A stretch of DNA of 64,000 nucleotides from Fonsecaea monophora (GCF_001642475.1 NW_019173956.1:62001-126000); one strand, 5' to 3'. Numbered from the stretch's first letter, positions 12,301 through 23,731 are shown. The notes: generated by a model not told the origin, from the letters alone. Program-made: numbers and translations.

Positions 12301-12874
12301 GCTTGCCAGCTGGCCGACAGATGTCCCTGAAGCAGACCCATCATTAACCGCCACAAGAGACTACGTGAAGTCGACTTCTAGCAACATCACGAGTGCAGAA
12401 GCGCAGGCGGCCAAAAAGATGGCAAAGGGCAAGGCCGTGGCATTTGACCCGCGCAAACCGAAGCAAATCACCATCTTCGTGGCATCGCGATTCCCCGCGT
12501 GGCAGGACAAATACGTCGACCTGGTCCGATCCCTGCTGGAGAAAGCATCCCTGGACGACGACAAGGCACTGAATGCGTCGGTCGCGAAGATGGGCAAGGG
12601 CCCGGAGATGAAGAAGGCGATGCCTTTTGTGCAAGGGCTCAAGAGGAGACTCGTGGTGAACAAGGAGAGCCCCGAGGCCGTGTTTGAGCGGAAATTGCCG
12701 TTTGACGAGGTCCACATCCTCACCGAGATGAAGAGGGGCCTGATGAAGAATACGGGCTGTAAGGACGTCAAGGTCGTCAGTGTCACTGACGAGAACAGGC
12801 AGAGCCTCCCCTCGATGGCCGAGCTCGCTGTTCCAGGCCAGCCCAGCTTCCTGTTCGAGAACGTCGACGCATGA
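9395..12874 (+). CDS. CDC60: Leucyl-tRNA synthetase, cytosolic
   Basis: Charges tRNA-Leu for cytosolic translation. Exons 9395-9457, 9511-12035 and 12088-12874 give 1124 aa, the usual eukaryotic/archaeal-type length. The class I signature is PYMNGSLHAGHSFT (LHAGH about residues 85-89), and the second signature, GEKMSKSTGNF, has KMSKS at about 766-770. The CP1 editing domain shows GTGVVTSVPSDSPDDF, the typical LeuRS proofreading threonine-rich site. SWKMSKS-like context and the C-terminal extension resemble fungal cytosolic, not mitochondrial, enzymes. Intron 1 (9458-9510) follows residue 21 and intron 2 (12036-12087) splits a Glu codon. A TGAGTCA element overlaps the first splice donor. The flanking E-box may help transcription. 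Identification is essentially certain. Confidence 0.97.
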
Positions 12875-13562
12875 GCGAGCGGCCCATCGTTATGGCGCGT
12901 TGCCCCTCTTCCTCACTTCCCCTGTCTCCCCTTCGGAGGATATAAGAGCAGGACCAGAGTGTGAACGATAATATACCAAGAGATCGATGTGCGTGTTTGA
13001 TTCGGTTCGGCCATGACTTTTTATACGAGTGACGAGAGTATGGATGTGGATCGTGGTGCGAAGATCAAGCCCATTGGTTTTTAGACGAGACACGGTGGGA
13101 GAGACTACCAAAAAAAGACACTTGATGAGAGAGAATGTGGGAGAGCAAATACCACCACGAAGGAATAAGGAAGACGCACGAAGACGCACGAAGATACAGC
13201 ATAAGGCATCAAGACGTCTGTCGTGTATTTTACCCAGGCAAGGTATTTGCTCCGATTTCGATTTCGATAGAAATCCAATAGAGCCGCGCGCGCGCCCCAA
13301 GAGATGACCAAGTCCGTTTCTGTTTTGAATGGCATCCACATCAGCAAACCCGTCATTGAACCCGTTTTGAAACCCCCTGGTGACCATTTCCGATCGATGT
13401 TACTCGTATGCCTCGGGCGAAATATCCATCCATACAGGGGTGTTCATATATATCCCCTATCCTATCCCATGCCATGTATGCGACGGACAGAAAAATGCTC
13501 TCTCGATTCGTGAATCCCAATTCTAGCCTGGCCTAACCTAACCCAACCCAACCTGGCCTAAC
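12875..13562. other. Convergent 3' region
   Basis: The LeuRS gene (plus) and the CDK11 gene (minus) end towards each other here. The 690 bp hold presumably two 3' UTRs. I see no gene. Confidence 0.4.
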
Positions 13563-13571
13563 CTAACCTAA
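13526..13571. repeat. Degenerate TTAGG/CCTAA pentanucleotide tract
   Basis: On the plus strand the tract reads as runs of CCTAA, CCCAA and CCTGG units (for example GGCCTAACCTAACCCAACCC). On the minus strand this is TTAGG/TTGGG. It overlaps the last codons and the stop of the CDK11-like gene. It is not the TTAGGG fungal telomere unit. Confidence 0.7.
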
Positions 13572-15138
13572 GCGTAGAGCAAAGCCGCCGCCCTTCTCCT
13601 CGCCCTCCGTGTCCCACCCCTTAAAGATGCCCTCGACCTCCTTCTCGTCGAGCCTGGGTGCGTCCCCACGGGCGGGCGCCTGGGGCGTCTCTCGTTTGCG
13701 CCGCTTCTCCTGGCCGGCCTTGCTGGGGAAAGTCGGGAACAACTCCTTGGGTTTGGGACGGGGGTCTTCCCTGAAGTAAGGGTGGTTGAGGACGTCGGCG
13801 GCCGTGGGGCGCGAAGCGGGGTTCAGCGAGAGGAGGGAGGAGAGGAGGCGCAGGCCCGCGCTGGTGAGGTAGGGAAACTTGGAGGCCGTGAGGGACGATG
13901 TCGTCGTCGTGGTCTTGGACGAGGTCGTCAGGAGAGGGTGCAGCGCTTTGGCGTTGGGGAGGGAGCGGAAGCCCGGCCACGACTCCCGCGTCGGGGTCCC
14001 CAGGAGCATGAAGATTCTGGAGAGCTGGTCGACTTCGTTGCGGCCTTGGAACAGGGGTTCCCGCGTGAGCAGTTCGGCGAAGATACACCCGACGCTCCAC
14101 ACGTCGACTTCAAAGTCGTACTCCTCCGCGCCCAGCAGCAGCTCGGGTGCCCGGTACCACAGCGTCACCACCAGCTGGGTCAGCTTCGGCGGAGGTCTGG
14201 AGGTGTATCGCGCCATGCCAAAGTCTGCCAGCTTGATCTCGCCGCGGTTGTTGAGGAGGAGGTTCGACGTCTTGAGGTCGCGATGCAGGATCCAGTTCGT
14301 GTGGAGGTACTCGACGCCCGAGACGATCTGTAGCATGAGCGTCTTGGTCTCCGAGGGGAGGAATGGCTCGGCCATGTCGTCGAGGAGGGTCTTGAGGTCG
14401 TGTTCGAGGAACTCCATCACGAGGTAGACCCTGTTAAAATGAGCCGCGGATGCCGCCCGTGGCCATACAAGTTAACATCGTCTGGCTATCCATGCCTTTT
14501 CAGGGCGGGGGGGAAGAAATAGGAATTCAATGGTGGGAAGGCCAGACTTACTCTTTCAAACTGTCGCCCATGACCACCTCGAGCAGCTTGACCACGTTCG
14601 CGTCCCGACACGCCATCAGTGTCTGTATCTCTCGTAGTCCCGTCACCGGGAAGCCGTCGTTGGTGTGGTCCATCTTCAACCTCTTCAGGGCAACGATCTC
14701 GCCAGAGGTCTTCCTCCGCGCTCGCGAGACCACGCCGTAGGAGCCTTCTTCGATGTCGTTCAGCTGCTCGAACTGCCCGACGTGGCCGCAAGGGCCGAAC
14801 TCCCGCCTGGGGAACCGTAGCAAGTGTGCGCCCTCCTCCACCTCTTCGCTTTCCACCTGCGGCTGTGTTGCCTGTGCTGCTCCATTCTCTTCCTCGTCCA
14901 GTGATCTCCGTGGACGTTTACTCGGTCGCTCATTGTCATCCGTCGTGGAGGCGTACCGCGCCGCGCCCGTGATGGTGGTGGTAGAAGGAGTAGCGGTGAC
15001 GGTGGTTGACGGAGCGACACTGCGGGCTTTGTCTTCCTTGAGTCGCTTTCTTTCTGCTTTCTCCCGCCTCCGCTCGGCTTGCGCAGCGGCCGCGTCTCCG
15101 TCGTCATCGGCGGCCCATTTGGAGGGCTTTGGAATCAT
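13563..15138 (-). CDS. Cyclin-dependent kinase, CDK11/PITSLRE type
   Basis: 484-aa Ser/Thr kinase from exons 15138-14552 and 14430-13563 (121-bp intron, GTAAGT...ACAG). The N-terminus is charged and low-complexity (RRREKAERKRLKEDK, then a KRPRR basic patch). The kinase domain starts near residue 120: EEGSYGVV loop, Lys152, and PVTGLRE (164-170) in place of PITSLRE. HRDLKTSNLL (from 245), DFG (265-267) and VVTLWYRAPELLLG follow. The C-terminus (FPTFPSKAGQEKRRK, ending GGGFALRLG) resembles CDK11 tails. CDK11 partners with cyclin L and acts in pre-mRNA splicing/transcription in the nucleus. CDK10 is the nearest alternative; the tail argues for CDK11. The stop codon lies inside a TTAGG-like repeat. 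Confidence 0.92.
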
Positions 15139-15467
15139 GTTGTGAGGTTTTCGTGTTGACTGGCGGTGGACTCGCCAGAGGGAGGGCAAGAGATAATTGC
15201 GAATCTACATTCGACCTTTTGGGAGCATAGCGGCGGCTGCCAGTGTAAACGTTGGTGAAGTGAGCTTTTGCGTAGTTGTGAGTGTGTGGGTTGGACTGGG
15301 GAAACTTTTTTTCTGGAGCCACGAAAGGTGGACAGGACGTTCACGTCAAAATATGGCAATATCTCAACGCGTCAGTCAGACGGCGGAGCTATTGACGCCC
15401 ATCGTGTTAACAAAACAATGTTATCTACTTCAGAATTGTTGCGTCTCCGAGATCGAGGGTACGTGTG
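15139..15467. other. Intergenic, CDK11 promoter and SET gene 3' end
   Basis: 330 bp between two minus-strand genes. No gene or clear element was noticed. Confidence 0.4.
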
Positions 15468-16678
15468 TCATTGCTCTATTCTATCAATGGCGGTCGTCAG
15501 GTACATGCCTATCTCTTCCCAGCGTCGCCTCAACACATCTCTTTGCGACGGAAGCCCTACTTTGAGCCGAGCGATCTGCTCGAGGCTGCTGTCCACGGTC
15601 TCTAGATATGACTTCAACGCTTGCTGGAGCAGTTCATGGACCGAACTCTGATACTCGTCGTCTTCATCCGCACCATACGTGACACATTCCTTCCACTTTT
15701 TCAAAGGCATACAGAGCAATCTCAGTGCCAGTCGTGTGCGGTAGCAGGCAACCTCGTCGTCCTGCATCGACGATGGATCAAGTACGTAGTTACCCAGGTA
15801 TCCTGCCTCTTCTAGCCTCGTTTTCTGCTTCTCGGAGAAAAGTGGCAAAATGACCGTGTCCAGAGAGACCTCGTCCCATTTATTGGCCTGGAGCATGAAG
15901 CCGTACTCCACCAACAAGAAGTCGTTTGGGTGGCTGCCGTAGGAGATGTACAGCTCCTCGCCCTGTTCGACTGCCTGTTCCACTCTGAATTCGTATCCCG
16001 TGGCCGAATAAGCGACCTTGCAGCCAGCCTCGGAGTGGTTGAAGTAGTCACCAAAGGGAACCAGTGCCAGACACTCGTCCGCTTCGGGCGTATCTTCGGG
16101 TTTCATGTCCGGTGGTGTATAGTAGAACGTCCGTGTGCTTACGAGAAGCCAATGGTAGCGATAGACATCATAGGACAGCTGCGGAAAGGCAGAAGAAACG
16201 ACATCCCAGTCCCGCGAGATTTTCCCCTGCTGCTTGCTCAGAAGCGCCAGCGCGTGGGGTGGTAGGAGGTCTTGGAGCTCCGGTGACCAGAAGAGCGGCA
16301 TCGACTCGTTCAAGTCCTCGATTGATGGCAACGTCGATCTCCAGAGGGCGTGAAGGTCGGATGTGTCCATGGCCAAGTCCGCGGCAAGGCGGCCGTTGGC
16401 GCTGCATTCTTGGAGCGCATTCACCATCGCAGGCGACACCGTCTCTCCCGTTCGAATTACAGACATGGGGATGTCCAAGATCATCTCTCCAGCCTTTTGG
16501 CGTCCGTCAGGATGGGGGCGTGAAAACAAAAAGAGACCGATGAATCTGTTCAACCTACCTCAAGCCTCCTTTTAGCGACGATGCCCAGTCCCTTGCCAGG
16601 GAATTTGTGCGCTGCCACGCCGTTGACCTTGATCCCATTGGAAACAGCCCATTCGGTAAGAATGTCGCCAGTCTCCAT
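15468..16678 (-). CDS. SET-domain protein methyltransferase (Rubisco-LSMT/SETD6-like)
   Basis: 381 aa from exons 16678-16559 and 16493-15468, separated by a 65-bp intron (GTAGGT...AAAAG). The SET domain is split in the way seen in LSMT/SETD3/SETD6 enzymes. The N-flank is GVAAHKFPGKGLGIVAKRRLE and the long helical insert runs to about residue 150. The core catalytic stretch is LVPFGDYFNHS (NHS at 192-194), and GEELYISYGSHPND holds the SAM/lysine-channel tyrosine. A helical substrate-binding C-terminal domain follows. These enzymes methylate lysine (or histidine) in non-histone proteins such as ribosomal proteins and elongation factors (RKM/EFM groups in yeast). The target here is unknown. The start ATG lies about 390 bp from the divergent DUF4267 gene, so the two may share a promoter region. 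Confidence 0.88.
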
Positions 16679-17068
16679 CTCCCATTCCTGTGCTTCGAGG
16701 TAGATTTTCGAGAAAACAAGGGCTGATTGTGATTGACAAGGCGATTTTAGGGGGTGACGTCGTCAGGGTCACGAAGCCAACCTCGCACGCGCTGCCCAAT
16801 CAGATGATCACGATCCTGTCAACGACAACATTCCAAAGGACGGGAGGGTGAACAGCTGAGATCGACGACAACTATAAACCTAATTGAAGGCTACTAAACG
16901 ATCTTTTCTCCTACACTCTGAGACACATCTGGCGACTTTGGGCTGAGCTGTCAAAGTTCCTTGTGCCACTTATTGATTGCCTACTCTTCGCAGTGGTGGT
17001 TGAAATACCAGTCAATCCGTCTGTGCTTATTCCTCCGCTATAGACTCGGTCGGCTGTTCCCCGAAGCA
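16679..17068. promoter_or_regulatory. Divergent promoter region, SET gene / DUF4267 gene
   Basis: 390 bp between two start codons on opposite strands. It must hold both core promoters; no named element was picked out. Confidence 0.45.
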
Positions 17069-17578
17069 ATGGCGTCGAACAATGTCGCTACCACGCTGGT
17101 TTCCATCCGAACCTCAGCCCTCCCAGTGCTCACGGGCTTGATGGGCACCATGGGCATTGTAACGGGGCTGTACAGCTTCAAAGCACCAGTCGACGCGGAG
17201 ACACTGTTTGGCATCCTCGTCCCGTCCTCAGTTCAAGCATCCAAAGAACTTTCGAGCTGGCAAAAAGCGCAGACCTATACCCGCGGCCTCCGCAACTTTG
17301 CCGGCGGATTGTCCATCGTGGGCATCACATTGTTCTGGCGCTTCTCCTCATTGTGTCAGTCGTCACCAGTGGCCGCCGTGACGGCCAGAAGATGCCTGGG
17401 GATCATCTTCTTGACTGGCACCGTTATTGCTGGAGGAGACGGGCTCGTCATCACCCAGTTCGCCCATGCGGAGGGCATCTCGAAGGAAGCAAAGGAGGTT
17501 GCCGAAAAGACGGGAACGGGACATCTGGTCATGACGCTGCCCGTTCTGGCTCTTGGGCTCGCGTGTTTCTTCATATGA
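17069..17578 (+). CDS. DUF4267 family integral membrane protein
   Basis: Intronless, 169 aa, starting at the ATG in GAAGCAATGGCG. Four hydrophobic segments are visible: about residues 14-34, 73-92, 105-122 and 150-169. They alternate with short loops, including a basic/aromatic SWQKAQTYTRGLRNFAGG segment. This layout and the GLRNFAGGL motif match the small fungal and bacterial DUF4267 proteins of unknown function. The C-terminus ends in the last membrane helix. No catalytic motif is seen. The gene sits between a SET methyltransferase and a copper chaperone with no evident functional link. Confidence 0.75.
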   Translation: MASNNVATTLVSIRTSALPVLTGLMGTMGIVTGLYSFKAPVDAETLFGILVPSSVQASKELSSWQKAQTYTRGLRNFAGGLSIVGITLFWRFSSLCQSSPVAAVTARRCLGIIFLTGTVIAGGDGLVITQFAHAEGISKEAKEVAEKTGTGHLVMTLPVLALGLACFFI

Positions 17579-18035
17579 GCAGGCTGCTAGGGTGGAGAGC
17601 TGAGCCAATGGGATAAGGGGCTCAGGATCGATGAACTATTCAGTGGCCATTGTATAAGTAAATTGGACAAAACATCTCAACTCGCCGCTAAAAAGGTATC
17701 AAGAACTCCATGGCCATGTAACGTGCTATCTTCTTAGAATGAACCGATTCTGCGAGTACAACCCATGTGGAAAGCGCGGCCGTGGCTTTGATTCCGAAGT
17801 CCGGGTTTTCGCACGTCACTTTCTGGGCCTGTGGCGGATCGATGCGGGGGCCTGTCGCGCGGTATTTGACGACTTCTTCAATATTCGATTCATTACCAAG
17901 CATCTAAGCAGCGCGTGAGAGCTTCTCAGTCCATCCACTACTGAACATTGAACCGCATTCTATACCTTAATCTTCGAGGAAACATATCGCTAATCTGATC
18001 TCTAAATCCTCTGGATCTCCGGCACGACGCTCAAA
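17579..18035. other. Spacer containing a small minus-strand ORF
   Basis: 457 bp between the DUF4267 stop and the CCS1 start. Its main content is the 71-codon open frame described separately. Confidence 0.4.
17688..17903 (-). CDS. Possible small protein, 71 aa, unknown
   Basis: An uninterrupted ATG-to-TAG frame. The composition looks like a real protein: an N-terminal acidic part with VVKYRATGPRIDPPQAQKV, then GIKATAALSTWVVLAESVHS and a basic/hydrophobic tail (KKIARYMAMEFLIPF). There is room for it. It is convergent with DUF4267 and divergent from CCS1, 132 bp from that start. A CTTAG immediately before the ATG could also be a splice acceptor from an upstream exon. I recognise no family. Confidence 0.4.
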   Translation of the reverse strand: MLGNESNIEEVVKYRATGPRIDPPQAQKVTCENPDFGIKATAALSTWVVLAESVHSKKIARYMAMEFLIPF

Positions 18036-18914
18036 ATGGGAAGCGTGGAAATCGAGCCCTTCCAGGTCCGAACTTGCACAGAAGCCTCCTGTCGATCTTC
18101 TCCGTGTATGCTGACCAAGGCACAGACAACATTCGCTGTACCTCTGCACTGCGAGTCCTGCGTCCAAGATGTCACAGGCGCCCTAGAGAAAGTACAAGGT
18201 ACTTTGGACGAAACAGTCGTTCATTCCTTCACTCGCGAGGTCCAGGACTGACACCTTGGCTGCTTTACAGGCATCTCCAAGATCGAAGCCAATCTTAAAG
18301 ACCAACTTTTTTACATTGAAGGAACGGCTCCTCCTTCATCAATCGTGTCAGCCATCGAATCTACGGGAAGAGATGCCATCTTACGGGGTAGTGGGAAGTC
18401 CAACTCTGCCGGAGTGTGCATTCTGGAAACTCATGCAAAAGCCGTGTCAGATCCCGTCCGAGGCCTGGCACGGATGGTCCAAGTCTCGGACAGTCGGACA
18501 CTGGTGGATCTGACGCTACGTGGGGTGTCGCCGGGAACATATCATGCCACGATAAGGGCCACAGGTGACATCTCACGTGGGGCAGCCTCGACAGGTGGCA
18601 TCTGGGAAGCCGTCAAGGAACTAGCGGGCTTCAGACAGCCTCGCGGAATGTTTGGCACAGTGGAGGTGGACAAGGATGGACGAGGCAGCGCATTCCTGGA
18701 TCGACCAGTGTCAATATGGGAGATTATCGGTCGCAGCATGGTCGTGTCGAAACAACAGCCAGAGGGTGCGTTTCAGACCGAAGATCCAGATACCCTGGTC
18801 GGGGTCATTGCTCGCAGTGCCGGGGTGTGGGACAATGACAAGACCGTGTGCAGCTGTTCAGGGAAGACCGTATGGGAGGAGCGCAAAGAGCAGGTCGAAA
18901 AGGGGATGCTGTGA
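18036..18914 (+). CDS. CCS1: Copper chaperone for superoxide dismutase (CCS)
   Basis: Delivers copper and helps oxidise the disulphide in Cu/Zn-SOD in the cytosol and mitochondrial intermembrane space. The best model has exons 18036-18065, 18126-18198 and 18271-18914 (248 aa, the normal CCS length). The first intron is 60 bp with an unusual GTCCGA donor and a GCTGACC branch-like site. Without splicing it the frame stays open and adds 20 residues. Domain I has FAVPLHCESC (Cys19, Cys22; CxxC with Leu where Met is usual). Domain II is SOD-like (GVCILETH ... GVSPGTYHATIRATGD ... GMFGTVEVDKDGRG). Domain III ends TVCSCSGKTVWEERK with the CxC copper-transfer pair (228, 230). Identification is firm; the first intron is inferred from homology of the N-terminus. 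Confidence 0.93.
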
Positions 18915-20605
18915 TCTGTCAGCTATACCAGGGTCTGCGGCGACCACAAGCGTAGCAGCATAATAAAGAATAAAATGAAAAAAAAAAACCTATTATTCCA
19001 CAATCAACATGCAATGCATCTCGTAGGGAGCAACCCCAAATGGATTTTCACCCGATTCTGATTCGCGGACCGAGTTTGTTCTGGTTTGGAAATCGATCTT
19101 TGGCTGCACTATGATGCAGTGCTGGAGCACACCCCTGCATCGAGCATTGGAAACGGACGACCCGATTGCTTGGGAGAGAGGGTTTGGGACAAACTTTTGG
19201 AGTGCTGTGTCGACGGTGGTTGGTCGCCAGATGTGATTCTGAAACGGACACGCAGATGCGGAACCTGGCCCACCAGGCGAGGTTGGACACTGTTGAAACA
19301 ACCCAGACGAGTGAGCCATGTGGGCGTAAGACCGACGATGAGAGGAAGCAAACAATGGAAAGCCGTAGAAGAAGAGACTTGCTCAGGTGACGGACTCAGG
19401 CCACTTGGTAGAGGAAGATGTGTGCCATCACATTTTGGACGAGTGAGGAGCGAGGATGTGAAGGACGAGAGCAGAGGGACGCGGTTCCTAAAAGCATAAT
19501 AGGTAGTCAGGTAGGTGATTCGAGCTGATAAGAAGACTTGTCAATGTGACAACAATCATGACAAGGTGGTGTTTGATGGTGTTTGATTGTGCAAATGGGG
19601 AACTCGAGGTGACTGAGCAGGTGAGCATATGCAAGCATATGATATGTCTGTTTGTACCGAGTACCTGTTACCTATCGAGTCCACCACGTACCTAGGTAGG
19701 ATGTGTTGGGTGCTGAAACCCCTGAGACTGCCTGGCAAGTGCCCGGAGAGGTAGTTCTCCTGTCCCTCTCCCTCTCTACCTGGTATCCTTCCCAGCCACC
19801 ACCCTTCCCTATTCGTGCCTATCCCATCACGGTGCCTATCCCCCCTTGGTGCCCTTGCTCCCATGTCTTGACTCTTCTTCTCACCCTTGCTCTCGCTTGA
19901 AAGTTTGGGACCCCCACCTTCCCTGTTCCCCTTCTCCCAAACATCATTCAAGAAGTCCGAGTCTTGCTGTCGTAAAAGAATCCCAAACCATTCCACTCCT
20001 TCAACTCTTCTCCTTCTCTTTCCACCTAGCAGCAACTGGCATTGCTATCTTCGTTTCTCCCACGCTGGCGCTTTTGGTATACAAACCAGCTACACTCTTT
20101 GTTTCCCGATTTATCTTCTTCGCTTGCCAGACATCCAGACTATTTGCAATCTATCGGGCGCATCCCGTCGCTAATCTATTCATTCACCACATTGTCAAGT
20201 TGACAGCCTCTTTCATTGGCACCCAGCCAGTGACGGCATTGGCGCCGAGCAAATCCCACTGCTCCCCCCTACCCACCCCGGGCGCTTAACCCCTGGACCT
20301 CAAGCACCCATTTTCAGGACCTTAGCGGCAGGGCCGGCCCTCGCAGCCTCGGTGCACCGTCCAAATCGACCGCCACCTACGAGTTAGTGACCAGCCTGTG
20401 GTAGCCATCGGTTCCCACCACCCTAGCAGATTCTGTGACCGCCCACATCCACCATTTCAATAACGTCTCAGGCAACGCCGCTCCTTGTCGCAGATCTCGC
20501 TTCCTCTGTAAACATATTGCAGTCCCTGGCTCTACTCGAACCTGCACCTTGCCGTCACCACCTTGTTGACATCGATTCTAACTTCGACGACCTCGGCCCG
20601 GCGCC
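18915..20605. other. Long upstream region of noxR
   Basis: 1.7 kb without a supported gene. The stretch from about 19750 to 20050 is pyrimidine-rich (CCCTCTCCCTCTC-like). This is common just upstream of fungal transcription starts and fits a long 5' leader of noxR. Confidence 0.4.
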
Positions 20606-22556
20606 ATGTCGCTCAAGCAGGTATGTCAATCCCACCCCAGTTGCATACTCGCTCCCTGACCCGTCTTGCAGGAAATAGAGACTTGGGTCGAAGCGCTTGG
20701 GCACTATGACAATCAAGAATTTGAGGAAGCCTTGAGAATTTTCGATGCAATTGCCGATACCTCCAAGATCCTGTTCAACTGCGGTGTGATCCACGCCACC
20801 ATTGGCGAGCATGAAAGAGCAGTGCGTGCAGTATGAAAAGACAAGCATAGGAATATAAGCTGATAGTGAGACTAGGTGGAGTGTTATCAACGCGCAATCA
20901 AGCTCGACCAGTATCTCGCAGTGGCATACTTCCAACAGGGTGTCTCGAACTTTCTGGTTGGGGACTTTGAAGAAGCATTGGCAAATTTTAATGACACCCT
21001 ACTCTATCTGAGAGGCAATACCTACATCGACTATGAGCAGCTAGGGTTGAAGTTCAAGCTTTACTCGTGCGAAGTTCTCTTCAATCGTGGTCTGTGCTAT
21101 ATGTATCTTCAGCAAGAGCAGGCCGGGCTTCAAGACTTCAGCTTCGCCCAAAAGGAGAAGATGACTCCCGACCACGATGTGATCGACGATGCTATCAAGG
21201 ATATGGCACAGGTGAGCTTTGAATCTCTCGTGAGAGAAGGCGTGTCCACTGACTTGTTGCAGGGTTATGTTGTGTTCAGCATGTGAGTCTCAGCTACTCC
21301 CCAAATGAACCGTGTTCTGGGATAATCCTGCCTTCCTTGAGGTGTCATAATAGCAATTGATGGACTAACCCCTGGTGTCTGATAGACCGGTCGGATGCGT
21401 TTACAGGCCAAACGAGGCCAAAGTCAAGAATCTCAAAGCAAAGGACTACCTGGGCAAGGCCCGATTGATAGCTACATCAAACAGCGAGAACACCGGTACT
21501 GGATTCCAGGGAGTGGAAAGGAAACAAGCGGTAGCTGCTGAGGTTGCTGCCAAAGATGACCGCCCCCCGGAGAACATCAGTTACGCGGCAACAAACCTCG
21601 TGCAGCGTAACTTGTCCAGCAGAGTGGTTCGAGACCAGAGCGCCCCTCCTGTCATGAATCGAAATGTCTTCCCTCCAACACCACCACCGGAGAACGAGAA
21701 GCCCAGGCTCAGTGGAGGCGGCTCTTCTACGTTGCCTCTTCGGACGACCTCTATGCGTCAACCCCGCAATATGTACACCAGGCCAGACATGGAGGCACCC
21801 AGACCCGGTATGCTGAGCCGTGCAGCGACATTTGATAGCAACGCCAACCAAGGCCCCGGCATGGGCAGGATGATGCCACCCCCACGCGAGAACTCTTGGC
21901 CAGAAGAGCCTTCCATGATGGAGCGACCACTAATGGAGCGACCACAGATGGAAAGGTCGCGCTATGGCACCCAAAGGACTGCTTCCGAACCTCGAGGTCC
22001 CTCTGTCCGGCGGCAGATGCTCGACCGCTCAGCCTCGCAAAGGGCCCCAGCACCACTGTTCCGAGAGACTACAGCATCATCCCGCTACGAAGAACCCACC
22101 GACGCGGTGGATGATGTCTATCGCATGTATTCCAGCCCCCGGAGGCGCCAGCGACGGCAGGAGCAGGACTTATACCTCAACGAAGAAGACGAATATATAG
22201 ACGAAGAAGAAATGAGTGCTGAAGACATGAGCGGTTTCGAACCCGTCCGGCGCGCGGTGTCTCGATCCGGACGCGGCAGCAAACGGCCCGAAATGCGCAA
22301 GATTCGTGTCAAATGCCACTTTAACGACGATACGAGATATCTAATGATTGGCGCCGTGATAGATTTTGGCGACCTCGAAAGCAAAATACGTGAAAAGTTT
22401 GGGATCAAGGATCAGTTGAAGATCAAGATGCAAGATGATGGCGACATGATCACCATGGGTGATCAGGATGATCTGGAGATGTTGTTGACGAGTGTGCGCA
22501 ACCAAGCAAAGAAAGAGAGGAGTGAAATGGGCAAGATGGAGGTTTGGATCTCGTGA
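20606..22556 (+). CDS. noxR: NADPH oxidase regulator NoxR (p67phox-like)
   Basis: 563 aa from five exons: 20606-20620, 20672-20821, 20876-21211, 21263-21282 and 21386-22556. All introns are short GT-AG. The N-terminal half is a TPR block (LGHYDNQEFEEALRIFD; LFNCGVIHATIGEHERAVEC; AVAYFQQGVSNFLVGDFEEA; VLFNRGLCYMYLQQEQAG), followed by the activation-domain-like GYVVFSIPVG segment. A Pro/Arg/Met-rich disordered middle follows. The C-terminus is a PB1 domain (KIRVKCHFNDDTRYL ... DDGDMITMGDQDDLEMLL with the OPCA acidic motif). NoxR binds Rac-GTP and activates NoxA/NoxB for superoxide production in development and infection structures. There is no SH3 domain, as expected for fungi. The nearby CCS gene, which serves superoxide dismutase, is a thematic neighbour only. 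Confidence 0.93.
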
Positions 22557-23731
22557 GCTTGGAAAGAAATGCCATATACACAAGGCCGATATGGAGAACG
22601 AGATGGCTCAACACGTTGAAACACTGCACATCACCAGATATATGAAGTCCTACACACCTATCGTTACAGCGTTGGAGTTGGAAAAAGATCATCTCCCTCG
22701 CGGAAATGGGAACAGGGAATCGGGAATTGCTTTGGATGGAGTCGTTTGAGACAGGGCATGCTTGTTTTCAGGTGGAATGTTGTGCTACAACTGCTACGAT
22801 TGTGGCTCCTTCACTTCCCGGCTCTATTCACACACAGACATTTCTATATACCAAGGTATCCTATATATAACCTACGAACAACGTCTGTGTTGCGCGTTAA
22901 TCGATGACGAAGCTTGAGCTTGAGCTTGATGGTTGCTGGTTCCTATTCTTTGGTACTTGATCTCTTGGTTGTTCCAGACGTCTCTTGTGGTTGTCATCTC
23001 TACGAGAGCGCCCGCCAAGGACGAGTGGCTGCTATCATGGCTATGGATAAGATAGATGGACGGATCGTACAGAAATGGGTGGATAGAGAAGGGGTGTTAA
23101 TGCGTCCTGTCTTGTCCTGTCCCGCTAGTGGTAGCAGGAGTTGGTAAGAATAGATAGAAGTTCCTCGTATAGGTAGCCTTGTCCATGCGCGCTGCCATGT
23201 CCAACTCTACCCAACCCAACCAGCCTGTCTGTCTGTCTGTCTGTCTGTCTGTCTGATCTGTCCTGCGTCGTTGCTGCTTCCCCCGTGGCGCCGGCGGTCT
23301 GACTGACTGATTGATCGATTGACTACTTTTCCCTGTTCTGTTCTGCTTCTGCTCCTTTTTGCTTCCGTCATACATACACACACACATTGTCTCTCCCCCC
23401 CCCTCCCTCTCTCTTCCTGCTCACTTTGGCCTCTCCACTATTCCTTCTTGCTTGCATGTTGAAGGCTGGCAGCTCGCAGCTCGCAGCTCGAAGCTCGAAG
23501 CTCCAATCTCAAAGTATGAGCATGAGCATGCCATGGAATGCCAGTACGGGACAACCAATCAAGCTAAGATGGACCAAGACAAGACAAGGGCAGGTTACCC
23601 TTCTTCCGTCCTTCCATTCCCATTCCCCAGCCTCTGTCCCATCCCCTTCCCCTTCCCCGTCTATCTTCTCAGGGGAGAAATAAGGGCACGCCCAAACATT
23701 CCCCCTTTCTCTATCCACCGGCCCTCAACAT
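22557..23731. other. Convergent 3' spacer after noxR
   Basis: 1.2 kb between the noxR stop and the stop of the small HTH-like gene. It holds a CTGT microsatellite and C/T-rich DNA; no gene is seen. Confidence 0.4.
23225..23255. repeat. (CTGT)n microsatellite
   Basis: About seven to eight perfect CTGT units in the noxR 3' flank. Confidence 0.9.
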
